Assembly: GCF_002754315.1 (NCBI RefSeq)
Contig: NZ_PEFE01000001.1
Coordinates: 1,364,001 to 1,428,000, forward strand
Direction of reading: 5' to 3'
From: Flavobacterium sp. 11
Lineage (GTDB): Bacteria > Bacteroidota > Bacteroidia > Flavobacteriales > Flavobacteriaceae
Length of the DNA: 64,000 nucleotides
Shown: positions 45,431-56,400 of the stretch, piece after piece
How positions within the stretch are numbered: position 1 is the stretch's first letter
Layout of the letters: each line of letters begins with the position of its first letter
Notes under the pieces: generated by a model
Told to the model about the DNA's origin: nothing
What the model saw: only the letters and a program-made list of their open reading frames with translations
The model's database searches: none
Translations under genes and position numbers: made by a program

Positions 45431-48400
45431 ATGAAAAATAGTCTAATTAAAGGCTTGATGGTGTTTCTAACGATGCTATGTACAAGTTTGACATATTCGC
45501 AAGATGTGTCTGGAACTGTATCTGATGCTAGCGGTCCGCTTCCAGGGGCTTCTATCTTAGTAAAAGGAACAACAAATGGAGCGCAAACTGATTTCGATGG
45601 AAAATTTACTATCAAGAATGTTGGCTCAAACGCAGTTTTAGTTTTTAGTTACATTGGTCTTAAAACTCAAGAGGTAAATGTAGCAGGAAAAAGCACAGTT
45701 AATGTAGTGTTAAAAGAAGACTCAGCTGAATTAAAAGAAGTTGTAGTTATAGGCTACGGTTCAGTTAGAAAGAAAGATGCAACTGGTGCAGTTGATCAAA
45801 TTGGTGCAAAAGATTTTGATAATGTATCTTCTCCTTCGCCTGCTCAATTATTGAGAGGTAAAGTTGCAGGTGTTCAAGTTACACAATCTAGTGGTGAGCC
45901 AGGTGCTGGTGTTGCTATTAGAGTTCGTGGTAACTCATCTATTCGTTCAGGAAACGGACCATTAATCGTTATTGATGGTGTGCCTTTGGATGGTGGAAAT
46001 GTTTCTGGTGGAGGAGCTGATTTATTAGGAACTTCATCTGCAAGAAACCCATTAAACTTTATCAATCAAAATGATATCGAAAGTATGTCTGTGTTGAAAG
46101 ATGCTTCATCTACGGCTATCTATGGTTCTCGTGGAGCTAATGGTGTTATTGTGATTACTACTAAAAAAGGTAAATCTAAAGAACCACAATTAACATATAG
46201 TACTTCATTTCAATTTAGTAAATTGTCAGGTAAACTGGATGTAATGACTGGTGATCAATTTGCAGAAGCAGGTGGAGATGATAAAGGATCAAGATCTTAC
46301 AACTGGAAAGATGCAGTTTTAAGAAGTGGATTCTCAATGAATCATGATTTATCTTTTAGTAAGACTACAGAAAATTCTAATACAAGAATATCTTTTGGAG
46401 CTTCTAATACAGATGGAATTGTTAAAAACACAGGTTTAGACAAATACAGCGCATCATTTTATAACTCTAACGACTTTTTTGGAGGAGCTGTAAAAGTAGA
46501 GTCAAGAATTATTTATGCTTCATTGAAAGATCAAGCGACTCTTTTGTCTAATAATGCAGGTTTTATTGGTAACGTAATTGGTACTGCTTTATATTGGAAC
46601 CCAACTTTGCCAATTTATAATGCTAATGGTTCATACAATGTAGTAGGAGATGATTATTTAAATCCAGTACAATTATTAAATTCATATACAGATTATACGA
46701 ATACTAATAAATTATTAGGAAGTATCAATACTACATGGAAAATCAATAGTAAATTGAAATATCAATTCTTATTTGGTGTTGAGAGTTCTACTTCTAGCAG
46801 AAAAAGCCAGTTGTTGCCAACTATGGAAATTTCAGGAGCGGCATTTCAAGCAACAGTTCCTGGTTCAAGCGAAGTTAAATTTGGTACAGCTTTTATCAAT
46901 AATCAAAATAAGTTTAATAAAACGTTTGAACATACGTTGAATTATAATAATGATTTTGGTGATAACTTTAATTTAGACGCGTTAGTTGGTTATTCTTATT
47001 ATGATTATACTGCCGATGGAAATTTTGCAAGTGGTAAAGGATATGATGTTAACCAAACTAATTTGATTGATAACATTGAAGGAGGTCTTCAAAATGAGTA
47101 CAGAGTATCTTCTTATAGAAACAGAGTGGAATTACAATCTTATTTTGGTAGAGTAAATGCTACTTTATTTAAAAAATTGATTCTTACTGCTACATTGAGA
47201 TCTGATGGATCAACAAAATTAGGAATTAATAACAAATACGATTATTTTCCTTCTGCAGGTATAGCTTACAAAGTTATAGAAGATAAAGAAGGTTTGTTGA
47301 ATAGCTTCAAAATTAGAGGGAATTATGGTATCACAGGAAACCAGGAATTTGCGCCAAACTCTGCAATTGCTAGAGCTTCTTATGGTAACAATGGTAATTT
47401 AAATGTTGATACAAACTCTAACGCTGATTTGAAATGGGAAACTACTAAATCATATGGTGTAGGAGCTGATTTTGAATTGATCAATAATAGATTAACAGGT
47501 TCGTTAGATTATTTCCAAAGAGATACTAAGGATTTAATTTTCCCGGTACCGGCAGCTGCAACTCAGCCTGGACCACCATCTCCACGTTTTAAAAACTTAC
47601 CTGGAAACTTAATCAATAAAGGTGTTGAGGTATCTTTGAACTATAAAGTAATTGACACTGAAGATTTAACTTGGGATGTTTCAGGGAATGCATCATTCTT
47701 AAGTAATGAAGTTAAAAACTTCGCTGGTTTTATCTCTACTGGTGGATTGAATGGTCAAGGGTTAACAGATGCTTATGCTCAGGTAATTACAAACAATCAA
47801 CCAGCATATACTTATTATTTGTATGAGTGGAGAGGATATGATGCAACAGGTAATTCAATTTATGCTGATGCAGCAGGTAATGATACAGGTTTAGGAACTG
47901 CAGCTAAAAAATTATTGGACAAACAACCTTTGCCAAAAATTAATGTTGGTTTTACTACTAATGTAGCTTACAAAGGATTTGATGCAAGTGCTTCTTTCTA
48001 TGGTGCTTTTGGTCACTACATTTATAATAACACAACAAATGCTTATTTCTTTAAAGGAGCTTTCCTAGGAGGTAGAAATACAACTTTAGAAGCTGCAACT
48101 TCTCCTCAAGCACAAGGAGATCCGAACTCTCCATCTACTAAGTATTTAGAAAAAGGAGATTTCTTGAGAATGGGTAATCTAACGTTTGGTTATACTGTAA
48201 ATTCTTTAGAAAGATTTAGAATTAAATCGGCTCGTTTCTTTGTAAATGCATCTAATTTATTTATTATTACTAGTTATTCAGGATCTGACCCAGAGGTTGA
48301 TACTGATAAATCATTAAACGGAGTGCCTTCGGCGGGGATGGAGTATTTATCTTATCCTAGAGATAAAAGTGTATCAGTTGGACTTAACGTAACATTTTAA
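45431..48400 (+). CDS. SusC-family TonB-dependent outer-membrane transporter
   Basis: A 989-residue outer-membrane receptor. Order: signal peptide (residues 1-23, LTYSQ), carboxypeptidase-regulatory-like domain (VSGTVSDASGPLPGASILVKG), a VVVIGYGSVRKKDATGAVDQI plug start, plug with GNSSIRSGNGPLIVIDGVPLDGG and STAIYGSRGANGVIVITTKKG, then the 22-strand barrel ending VSVGLNVTF. It imports an oligosaccharide with its SusD partner, 11 nt downstream. No anti-sigma-interacting extension is seen, which fits LacI-type control through the operators upstream. Substrate is inferred from the neighbours only. Confidence 0.96.
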   Translation: MKNSLIKGLMVFLTMLCTSLTYSQDVSGTVSDASGPLPGASILVKGTTNGAQTDFDGKFTIKNVGSNAVLVFSYIGLKTQEVNVAGKSTVNVVLKEDSAELKEVVVIGYGSVRKKDATGAVDQIGAKDFDNVSSPSPAQLLRGKVAGVQVTQSSGEPGAGVAIRVRGNSSIRSGNGPLIVIDGVPLDGGNVSGGGADLLGTSSARNPLNFINQNDIESMSVLKDASSTAIYGSRGANGVIVITTKKGKSKEPQLTYSTSFQFSKLSGKLDVMTGDQFAEAGGDDKGSRSYNWKDAVLRSGFSMNHDLSFSKTTENSNTRISFGASNTDGIVKNTGLDKYSASFYNSNDFFGGAVKVESRIIYASLKDQATLLSNNAGFIGNVIGTALYWNPTLPIYNANGSYNVVGDDYLNPVQLLNSYTDYTNTNKLLGSINTTWKINSKLKYQFLFGVESSTSSRKSQLLPTMEISGAAFQATVPGSSEVKFGTAFINNQNKFNKTFEHTLNYNNDFGDNFNLDALVGYSYYDYTADGNFASGKGYDVNQTNLIDNIEGGLQNEYRVSSYRNRVELQSYFGRVNATLFKKLILTATLRSDGSTKLGINNKYDYFPSAGIAYKVIEDKEGLLNSFKIRGNYGITGNQEFAPNSAIARASYGNNGNLNVDTNSNADLKWETTKSYGVGADFELINNRLTGSLDYFQRDTKDLIFPVPAAATQPGPPSPRFKNLPGNLINKGVEVSLNYKVIDTEDLTWDVSGNASFLSNEVKNFAGFISTGGLNGQGLTDAYAQVITNNQPAYTYYLYEWRGYDATGNSIYADAAGNDTGLGTAAKKLLDKQPLPKINVGFTTNVAYKGFDASASFYGAFGHYIYNNTTNAYFFKGAFLGGRNTTLEAATSPQAQGDPNSPSTKYLEKGDFLRMGNLTFGYTVNSLERFRIKSARFFVNASNLFIITSYSGSDPEVDTDKSLNGVPSAGMEYLSYPRDKSVSVGLNVTF

Positions 48401-48411
48401 TTAAAAAAACA

Positions 48412-49995
48412 ATGAAAAGAATAAATATTATAAAAAGCATCTTGTTTACTAGTACTATTATTCTAGGAGTAAGTTGTACTAATCTAGATGAGGAAGTATT
48501 AGATGGTGTAGTCATTAGCAGTACTGGAGGTTCAACAGTTAATTCTGCTTCATTATTGGTTAGTGCTTATGAAGGATTAAGAGGTTTTCAAGATCAAGAT
48601 AAAATGTTTGCCTTAGATGAAATGTCTACGGATGCATTAGTTGGACCTACAAGAGGTGGTGACTGGGATGATAATGCTAAATGGAGACAATTACATACGC
48701 ATACTTGGGCACCAGATAATATTGAGATTAGAAATGCTTGGAACTCATTATTGTCACAAGTTTACAATTGTAACTTGGTTATAGAAAATGGTACTGCTAC
48801 GCAAATATCTCAAGCTCGTTTTTTGAGAGCGTTTTACTATTATAATGTAATTGATTTATATGGTCAGGCACCTTACAGAGAAGCTGGTAGCTCTCTGGAA
48901 GCAGATCCTAAAGTTTGGACAAGACAAGAAGCTACAGCTTTTGTTATTAGCGAACTTGAAGCAATTATAGGAAGCTTGCCTGCTCGTGTTGCTGGCGATG
49001 CCAGTATTGTTAATGTAGATGCAGCTCACTTTTTATTGGCTAAATTATACTTGAACAAAGGGGTTTTTAATGCTGCTGATGCTGCAGGACCTTATACTTT
49101 TGATCCTGCTGATATGACTAAAGTTGTAACTCATGTAGATGCAATTAATAGTTCTTTAGCAACTGATTATTGGGATAATTTCAAACCAACAAATAATACA
49201 TCTCCAGAAATTCTTTTCTCTTCTAAAAATATTAGAGGTGGTCAAGGTGGAGGTATTCAATCAAGATGGAGAATGGGTATGCATTACCAACAGACACCTG
49301 ATGGTTGGAATGGTTTTGCAACTGTAGCTGAATACTACAATAAGTTTAATCCTAATGATAGACGTATTAAAAATTCAGATCAATATATTATTGACGCTTT
49401 TGGTAATAATGTTGGATTTCAAGTAGGTCAAATGAAAAATGGTAAAAACCGTGATGAATTTGGTAGAGATAAAGATGCGAGTGGAGCATTATACACTAAC
49501 ATACCAGCTGGTACTGTAAATTTAAAGGATAGAAAAGGTAATCCTTTAGTGTTTACTGCAGCCTTGACATTGATTACTGGAGGTGCTACACTTGAAACTG
49601 CAGGGATCAGAAGTCAAAAATACATTCCGGATGAAGCTAATGTTGGTACTCCTGAAAATGATTATGCGTTGATGCGTTATTCAGATGCGTTATTGATGAA
49701 AGCAGAAGCAATTCTAAGAGGTGGTACTGGAGTTAATGACTTAACAAAATTTGCTCAATTAGTATCTAGAACTAATGTAGCAGGTACAGTTCCAACTACT
49801 TTAGATGCTATATACACAGAAAGAGGTAAAGAGTTATGGTATGAAGGATGGAGAAGAAATGATATGATTCGTTTTGGAAAATTCTTGGAAGCTAGAGAGT
49901 TGAAACCTTATGTGTCTGATAATAGATATGTGTTATTCCCAATTCCAGCGGATGCTTTATTCAATGCAAATTTGAAACAAAATCCAGGTTACTAA
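48412..49995 (+). CDS. SusD/RagB-family surface glycan-binding lipoprotein
   Basis: A 527-residue lipoprotein. The signal peptide ends at a lipobox (LGVSC, near residue 22) followed by T-N-L-D-E-E, an acidic surface-export type signal. TPR-like helices at ARFLRAFYYYNVIDLYGQAPY and the conserved C-terminal block LWYEGWRRNDMIRFGKF identify the family. It caps the SusC barrel and binds the incoming sugar. It is followed by a terminator hairpin, so the downstream VCBS genes may be transcribed at a lower level or separately. Confidence 0.96.
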   Translation: MKRINIIKSILFTSTIILGVSCTNLDEEVLDGVVISSTGGSTVNSASLLVSAYEGLRGFQDQDKMFALDEMSTDALVGPTRGGDWDDNAKWRQLHTHTWAPDNIEIRNAWNSLLSQVYNCNLVIENGTATQISQARFLRAFYYYNVIDLYGQAPYREAGSSLEADPKVWTRQEATAFVISELEAIIGSLPARVAGDASIVNVDAAHFLLAKLYLNKGVFNAADAAGPYTFDPADMTKVVTHVDAINSSLATDYWDNFKPTNNTSPEILFSSKNIRGGQGGGIQSRWRMGMHYQQTPDGWNGFATVAEYYNKFNPNDRRIKNSDQYIIDAFGNNVGFQVGQMKNGKNRDEFGRDKDASGALYTNIPAGTVNLKDRKGNPLVFTAALTLITGGATLETAGIRSQKYIPDEANVGTPENDYALMRYSDALLMKAEAILRGGTGVNDLTKFAQLVSRTNVAGTVPTTLDAIYTERGKELWYEGWRRNDMIRFGKFLEARELKPYVSDNRYVLFPIPADALFNANLKQNPGY

Positions 49996-50031
49996 AAAAA
50001 TGTTTACAATTAATTATTTTTTGAGTTAGTT

Positions 50032-50064
50032 ATAAAGAGGGTATTTATTACCCTCTTTATTTTA
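50032..50064 (+). terminator. intrinsic terminator after susD
   Basis: A perfect 12-bp stem (ATAAAGAGGGTA at 50032-50043 with TACCCTCTTTAT at 50049-50060) with a 5-nt loop is followed by TTTAT. It lies 37 nt after the susD stop. Confidence 0.85.
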
Positions 50065-50154
50065 TATCTATTTTATTCTTTTTTATTATCAATATTATAT
50101 AAATTAGGCAATTCTAATCAACTGAAATTACCTAACTAAATTCTACAATATAAT

Positions 50155-53100
50155 ATGTCAAATCGTTTTGTCTTATTACCACTTATTATTCTCTTTTTTT
50201 CCAATTGTTCCAAAGAAAATTCAGAAAATAAAGACGCCTTATTCTCCAAGTTAGATGCTTCACAAACCGGAATTAATTTTCTAAATGAAGTTAAAAATGG
50301 CGCAGACATGAACATATTCAAATACAGAAATTTTTACAATGGTGGCGGTGTAGCTATTGGAGACATCAATAACGATGGTCTTTCCGATGTATATTTTACT
50401 TCAAATCTTGGAACGAACAAACTGTACTTAAATAAAGGAAATTTTAAATTCGAGGATATTTCTAAAAAAGCGGGTGTTGAAGGAACCAAAACCTGGTCGA
50501 CGGGTGTTGTAATGGTTGATTTGAATGCCGATGGTTTACTCGATATTTATGTGTGTAACGCAGGAAATAGTTTGGGTGATAAACAAAAAAACGAACTTTT
50601 TATTAATAACGGCAATAATACTTTTACTGAAAAAGCAGCCGAATACAATCTAGCTGACACAGGAATTACTACGCATGCTGCTTTTTTTGATTATGATAAA
50701 GATGGTGATTTAGATGTTTACATTCTAAATAACAGTTTTATACCGGTAAGCAGTCTTAATTATTCTAACAAAAGAGACTTAAGGGATAAAGATTGGGATG
50801 TCGCTGAAATTCTAAAAGGAGGCGGTGACAAGTTGTTGCGCAATGACAACGGAAAATTCGTTGATGTAAGTGAGAAATCAGGAATTTATGGTAGTTTGAT
50901 AGGCTTTGGTCTTGGAGTTACGGTAGGAGATGTAAATGGAGATTTGTATCCGGATATTTATATTTCGAATGATTTTTATGAAAGAGATTATTTATACATA
51001 AATAATAAAAACGGAACCTTTACCGAACAAATTCAGGGATGGACATCACACATCAGCCAATCTTCAATGGGAGCTGACATGGCCGATGTAAACAATGACG
51101 GGAAAGCCGATATTTTTGTAACGGATATGTTACCGGAACCGGACGAACGCTTAAAAACGACTACAAATTTTGAAAACTATGATTTATTTACAAGGAAAGT
51201 AAATCTGGATTTCTACTATCAATATATGCAAAATACGTTGCAAATAAACAATGGCGACAATCAATTTCTTGAAATAGCAAATCATGCAGGCGTTGCCAAA
51301 ACCGATTGGAGTTGGGGAGCTTTATTATTTGATATGGATAATGATGGTTACAAAGATATTTATGTTTGTAACGGAATTTATAACGATTTAACCAATCAGG
51401 ATTTTGTTGATTTTTTTGCTAATGAGTTTATGCAAAAAATGGTGGTTACAGGTAAAAAAGAAGAAATTCAGACTATTATCAGTAAAATGCCAAGCACGCC
51501 GATACCAAATTACGCCTTCAAGAATAACAAAAACCTGACCTTTAGCAATGAAGCTATGAAATGGGGATTAGATACTCCAAGTTTTTCTAACGGTGCTGCT
51601 TACGGGGATTTAGATAATGATGGTGATTTAGATTTGATTGTCAATAATGTCAATATGGAATCTTTCGTATATCGAAATAACTCCGAGAAAAATAAGAAAA
51701 ATCATTACGTTAAAGTAAAACTAAAAGGAGATAATCAAAACAAATTTGGTGTTGGGAGTGTTGTTGAGTTATTCTCTGGTAAAGAAATTCTTAGGCAAGA
51801 GTTGATTCCGTCCAGAGGTTTTCAATCGTCTATTGATTATGTAATGACTTTTGGTATTGGAACTAAAAAAATTGATTCATTACAAGTGATTTGGCCAAAT
51901 GGTAAATCTGAGACGATTAAAAAAATTGCCAATAATTGTACTTTAAATTTGAATATTACAAATGCCAAAGTAGATTATGTTACTAAAAATGACAAGCCAA
52001 AACCATTGTTTGCTGAAAAGAAAAATCAATTTTTAGCACACAAAGAAAATAATTATGTCGATTTTGATCATGAAGGTTTAATCTCTAAAATGCTTTCTCA
52101 AGAAGGGCCGTCATTAGCAGTTGCTGATATTAACGGTGATGGGAATGAGGATGTTTTTATTGGCGGAGCCAAAGGGCAAGCCGGTAAAATATATTTAAAT
52201 AAAGGGAATGGTAATTATTCAGTTACTGATCAGAAGGATTTAGATGCAGATGCTATTTTTGAAGATACTGCGGCCAGTTTTTTTGATGCTGATAATGATG
52301 GAGACATCGATTTACTTGTAGGTTCCGGTGGAAATGAAAAAGCGGATCAGGCAAATTATAAAAACCGTCTGTATTTGAATAACGGAAAAGGAGTTTTTGT
52401 GAAAAGCAAAACGAATATACCAACAACAAACAATAATGTTTCGGTAATCGCTTCAAACGATTTTGATAATGATGGCGATACCGACGTATTTATAGGAAGT
52501 CGAAGCGTTCCTGGTGTTTATGGAATTGATCCTAAGCATTTATTATTGGAAAACGACGGAAAAGGAAACTTTATAAACGTAACCGATAAAAAAGCATTCA
52601 AAATTAACTCGGTTGGAATGATAACCGATGCAATTTGGGAAGATATTGATAACGATTCCAAAAAAGATTTAATTTTAGTTGGGGATTGGACAGCGCCAAT
52701 GATTTTCAAAAATAATGGACGCCGATTGGTGGAATATAAATCTAATCTTACTGGGTATCTTGGTTTTTGGAATGCTGTTAGTTGTGTTGACTTGAACAAT
52801 GACGGTAAAAAAGATTTGATTTTAGGTAATAAAGGAACAAATACAAACTACAAAGCAACCAATGCAAATCCGATGAAATTGTTTACCAATGATTTTGATA
52901 ATAATGGAACCATTGAACAAATAGCAACCAGATCAATTGAAGGTAGAGATTTACCAATAAATCTAAAACAGGAATTGGCCAAACAGATTCCTTCGATTAA
53001 GAAGAAAAATTTAAGCTATGCGGATTATTCTAAGAAAACATTTCAGGAATTATTTGCTAAAGAAGTAGTCGATAATTCGATTCAGAAGACAGTAAATATT

Positions 53101-53472
53101 CAAGAAAGTGTAATTGCAATCAACAAAGGAAATGGTAAGTTTGAGATAAAAGCGCTTCCAAAAGAAGTTCAGTTTTCTTGTGTAAACACCATTAGTACTA
53201 TGGATGTTAATAATGATGGAATTTTGGATTTAATCTTGGGTGGAAATCAATACGAGTTCAAACCACAATTCTCCAGATTGGATGCTAATTATGGCAGCAT
53301 ACTTTTAGGAAGCAAAAACGGAACTTTTTCATGGTTGCCTTATAATAAATCAGGTTTCTTCATAAAAGGGGAAGTAAAACAGGTTAAAATAATAAAAGAT
53401 AAAAATAAAACGGTTTCAATTATAGCTGTTGTAAATGATAATACCCCTAAAATATTTAGACGCCATGAATAA
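50155..53472 (+). CDS. VCBS/FG-GAP and ASPIC/UnbV lipoprotein, copy 1
   Basis: A 1105-residue lipoprotein of unknown function. The lipobox is FFSNC (Cys18). Many FG-GAP/VCBS repeats with Ca-binding D-x-N-x-D-G cores follow (GDINNDGLSDVYFTSN, VDLNADGLLDIYVCN, YDKDGDLDVYI, MDNDGYKDIYVCNG, LDNDGDLDLIVNN). A UnbV/ASPIC-type domain sits near 525-600 (VIWPNGKSETIKK at its end), and a second VCBS propeller follows. The layout suggests two seven-bladed propellers. It is a paralogue of the next gene, which it overlaps by 8 nt. Such pairs occur with SusCD loci in flavobacteria; a sugar-binding or cell-surface assembly role is inference. Confidence 0.9.
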   Translation: MSNRFVLLPLIILFFSNCSKENSENKDALFSKLDASQTGINFLNEVKNGADMNIFKYRNFYNGGGVAIGDINNDGLSDVYFTSNLGTNKLYLNKGNFKFEDISKKAGVEGTKTWSTGVVMVDLNADGLLDIYVCNAGNSLGDKQKNELFINNGNNTFTEKAAEYNLADTGITTHAAFFDYDKDGDLDVYILNNSFIPVSSLNYSNKRDLRDKDWDVAEILKGGGDKLLRNDNGKFVDVSEKSGIYGSLIGFGLGVTVGDVNGDLYPDIYISNDFYERDYLYINNKNGTFTEQIQGWTSHISQSSMGADMADVNNDGKADIFVTDMLPEPDERLKTTTNFENYDLFTRKVNLDFYYQYMQNTLQINNGDNQFLEIANHAGVAKTDWSWGALLFDMDNDGYKDIYVCNGIYNDLTNQDFVDFFANEFMQKMVVTGKKEEIQTIISKMPSTPIPNYAFKNNKNLTFSNEAMKWGLDTPSFSNGAAYGDLDNDGDLDLIVNNVNMESFVYRNNSEKNKKNHYVKVKLKGDNQNKFGVGSVVELFSGKEILRQELIPSRGFQSSIDYVMTFGIGTKKIDSLQVIWPNGKSETIKKIANNCTLNLNITNAKVDYVTKNDKPKPLFAEKKNQFLAHKENNYVDFDHEGLISKMLSQEGPSLAVADINGDGNEDVFIGGAKGQAGKIYLNKGNGNYSVTDQKDLDADAIFEDTAASFFDADNDGDIDLLVGSGGNEKADQANYKNRLYLNNGKGVFVKSKTNIPTTNNNVSVIASNDFDNDGDTDVFIGSRSVPGVYGIDPKHLLLENDGKGNFINVTDKKAFKINSVGMITDAIWEDIDNDSKKDLILVGDWTAPMIFKNNGRRLVEYKSNLTGYLGFWNAVSCVDLNNDGKKDLILGNKGTNTNYKATNANPMKLFTNDFDNNGTIEQIATRSIEGRDLPINLKQELAKQIPSIKKKNLSYADYSKKTFQELFAKEVVDNSIQKTVNIQESVIAINKGNGKFEIKALPKEVQFSCVNTISTMDVNNDGILDLILGGNQYEFKPQFSRLDANYGSILLGSKNGTFSWLPYNKSGFFIKGEVKQVKIIKDKNKTVSIIAVVNDNTPKIFRRHE

Positions 53473-56400
53473 TTTTTTCAGAATAGGACTGGCTTCATTG
53501 CTATTTATTGGTTGTTCCAAAAAAGAGGGGCAATTATTTGAGAAATTGTCTTCAGAGGAAAGCAATATTACATTCAATAACCAATTATTAGAATCCAAAA
53601 ACATTTCCATTTTAGATTACCTCTATTATTATAATGGTGGAGGCGTTTCCCTTGGCGATATCAATAATGACGGTTTGGTAGATATTTATTTCACTTCCAA
53701 TCAAGGAAAAAATAAATTGTATTTGAATAAAGGGAAAAATAAATTTGAAGATATTTCAGTAAAAGCTGGTGTAGAAAGTCAAAGTGACTGGAATGCCGGG
53801 ACTGTTATGGCTGATGTAAATGGAGATGGATATCTTGATATTTATGTTTGTGCAGTTGTTGGAATTAATGGTTTTGAAGGTCAAAACGAATTATTCATCA
53901 ACAACAAGGACAACACATTTACTGAAAGTGCAGCAGAGTACGGATTAGATCTTGATAATTACAGTTCTTCAGCAGCATTTTTTGATTATGATTTGGATGG
54001 GGATTTAGACATGTATTTATTGAATCATGCCGTTCACTCTGAATTATCTTTCGGAAATGCTGCTATTAGGACTAAAAGAAGTTATGAATGTGGGGATAAG
54101 TTATTTCGCAATGATAATGGAAAATTTGTTGACGTAAGTGAGCTGGCAGGAATTTTTGGAGGTGCCAATGGCTACGGTTTAGGATTGGCGGTTTCTGATT
54201 TTAACTTAGATGGTTATCCAGATATTTATGTGGGGAATGATTTTCACGAAGATGATTACTACTATATAAATAATGGTGATGGAACTTTTACGGAAAGTTT
54301 AAAACAATATTTTGGACACACAAGTCGTTTTTCAATGGGAGTTGATGTTGCAGATGTTAATCATGATGGCTTTCCAGATGTTCTGAGCTTAGACATGCTT
54401 CCAGAAGACGAAAAGGTGTTGAAATCTTCATTGGGTGATGACAATACTCAAATGATAAAAATGAGAACCGAAAAACTAGGTTATCATTATCAGTATTCCA
54501 GAAATACGTTGCAATTAAATCAAGCAGGAGGCCATTTTACAGAAACTGCTTTATTGAGTGGTGTAGCAGCAACTGATTGGAGTTGGAGTACTTTATTTGG
54601 TGATTATGATCAAGATGGAGAACAAGATATTTTTATTAGTAACGGAATTCCAAAACGTCCGAACGATTTAGATTACGTGAAATATTATTCAAATGATCAA
54701 ATAAAAAACAAAATCAGTACGACAAAGTTATTGGATAAAGAAGCGCTGAAGAGAATGCCAAAGGGAAATGTGACAAACTATGTTTTTCAAGGTGCAGCTG
54801 ATTTACAGTTTAAAAACCGTTCAAGTGATTGGATAGAAAATGATTCTATAATTTCAAATGGTAGTGGTTATGCAGATATTGATAATGACGGAGATTTAGA
54901 TGTAATTACCAATAATACCAATGCAATTGCATCCCTTTATATAAATAAAACGGATACCAAATCAAACTATTTAAAATTGAAACTACGGTTTACAGGAAAA
55001 AATACTTTTGGGATTGGAGCCAAAGTAATTTCTTATTCCAAAGAAAAAAAACAATTTAAGGAACTACAGACTACCAGAGGATTTCAATCTTCATCAGAAC
55101 CAATTATCCATTTTGGTTATGGAAAAACAACTAAGGTAGATTCGTTAGTGGTGATTTGGCCGGATAAAACATATCAAACAGTAAAGAATGTTAAAACATG
55201 TCAAACGCTTACCATAAAAGCCAATCAGAATAGAAAAGCTTTTGATTATAAAAAATTGCATCCGGGTGTTTTGCCAATTTTCAAAAAACTGGAAACGGGT
55301 TTAGGAATCGACTTTATACATCAGGAAAATGATTTTATTGATATTTTGTCTCAAAAATTAATTCCATATCAACGTTCTGATCGTGGAGCAGCAACAGCAG
55401 TTGGAGATTTAAATGGAGATGGGAAAGAGGATATTTTCTTTGGTGGTTCCAAAGGTAAAAAAGCATCGATTTATTTTCAAAATGCTTCCGGATTTTCTAA
55501 AAAGAGATTTGCTGAAATCGAAAAAGATTCTATTTTTGAAGATGCTTCAGTTGTCATAGGCGATTTCAATAATGATAAAACAAATGATTTGTATGTAGCT
55601 TCCGGTGGAGGTGAAAATGCATCTAATTTGCAAGACCGTTTGTATCTAAATAAAAACAATCAGTTCCTAAATGCAGTTTTGCCTAAGCTGGCTCAAAATG
55701 CATCGGTTGTAAAGGCTTTTGATTATGATAAAGATGGTGATTTAGATATTTTTGTTGGTAACAATTCAATCAATAATAGATTTGGAAGCATGCCGGATTG
55801 CTATTTGTTGAACAACAATAAAGGAATATTCACTATTGTTCAAAATAAGACTTTTGAGAAAATCGGAATGGTTACAGATGCTGTTTTTACTGATTTTAAC
55901 AAAGACGGAAAAACAGATTTAATTGTAGTTGGCGAATGGATGAAGCCTACTTTTTTTGCCAATAAAAACGGTAAATTCACGGATGTAACAGCAACAGTTT
56001 TTCCGGAAAAAAATAATGGATTGTGGCAATCAGTACTTCCTTTTGATATAGATCATGATGGTGATGAAGATTACTTGGTAGGAAACTGGGGAATGAATTC
56101 TAAATTCAAAGCTTCGCAGGATTTTCCAATGAAAATGTATTATGATGATTTTGATACTAACGGATCTTTTGAAACGATTGTGGCAATAGAAAAGAAAGGA
56201 CAATATTATACTACATTAGGTCTGGATGAACTTGCAGAACAGTTCAGCGGGATGTTAAAAAAGAAATTCAACAGTTACAAATCCTTTGCGGGTAAAGCAT
56301 TAGTTGAAATTTTTGATCCAAAAATGTTGGAAAAAGGAACTTTGTTTGAAGTTCACAATCTGAAGTCAGGTTATTTGAGAAATGATAAAGGAAAGTTTAC

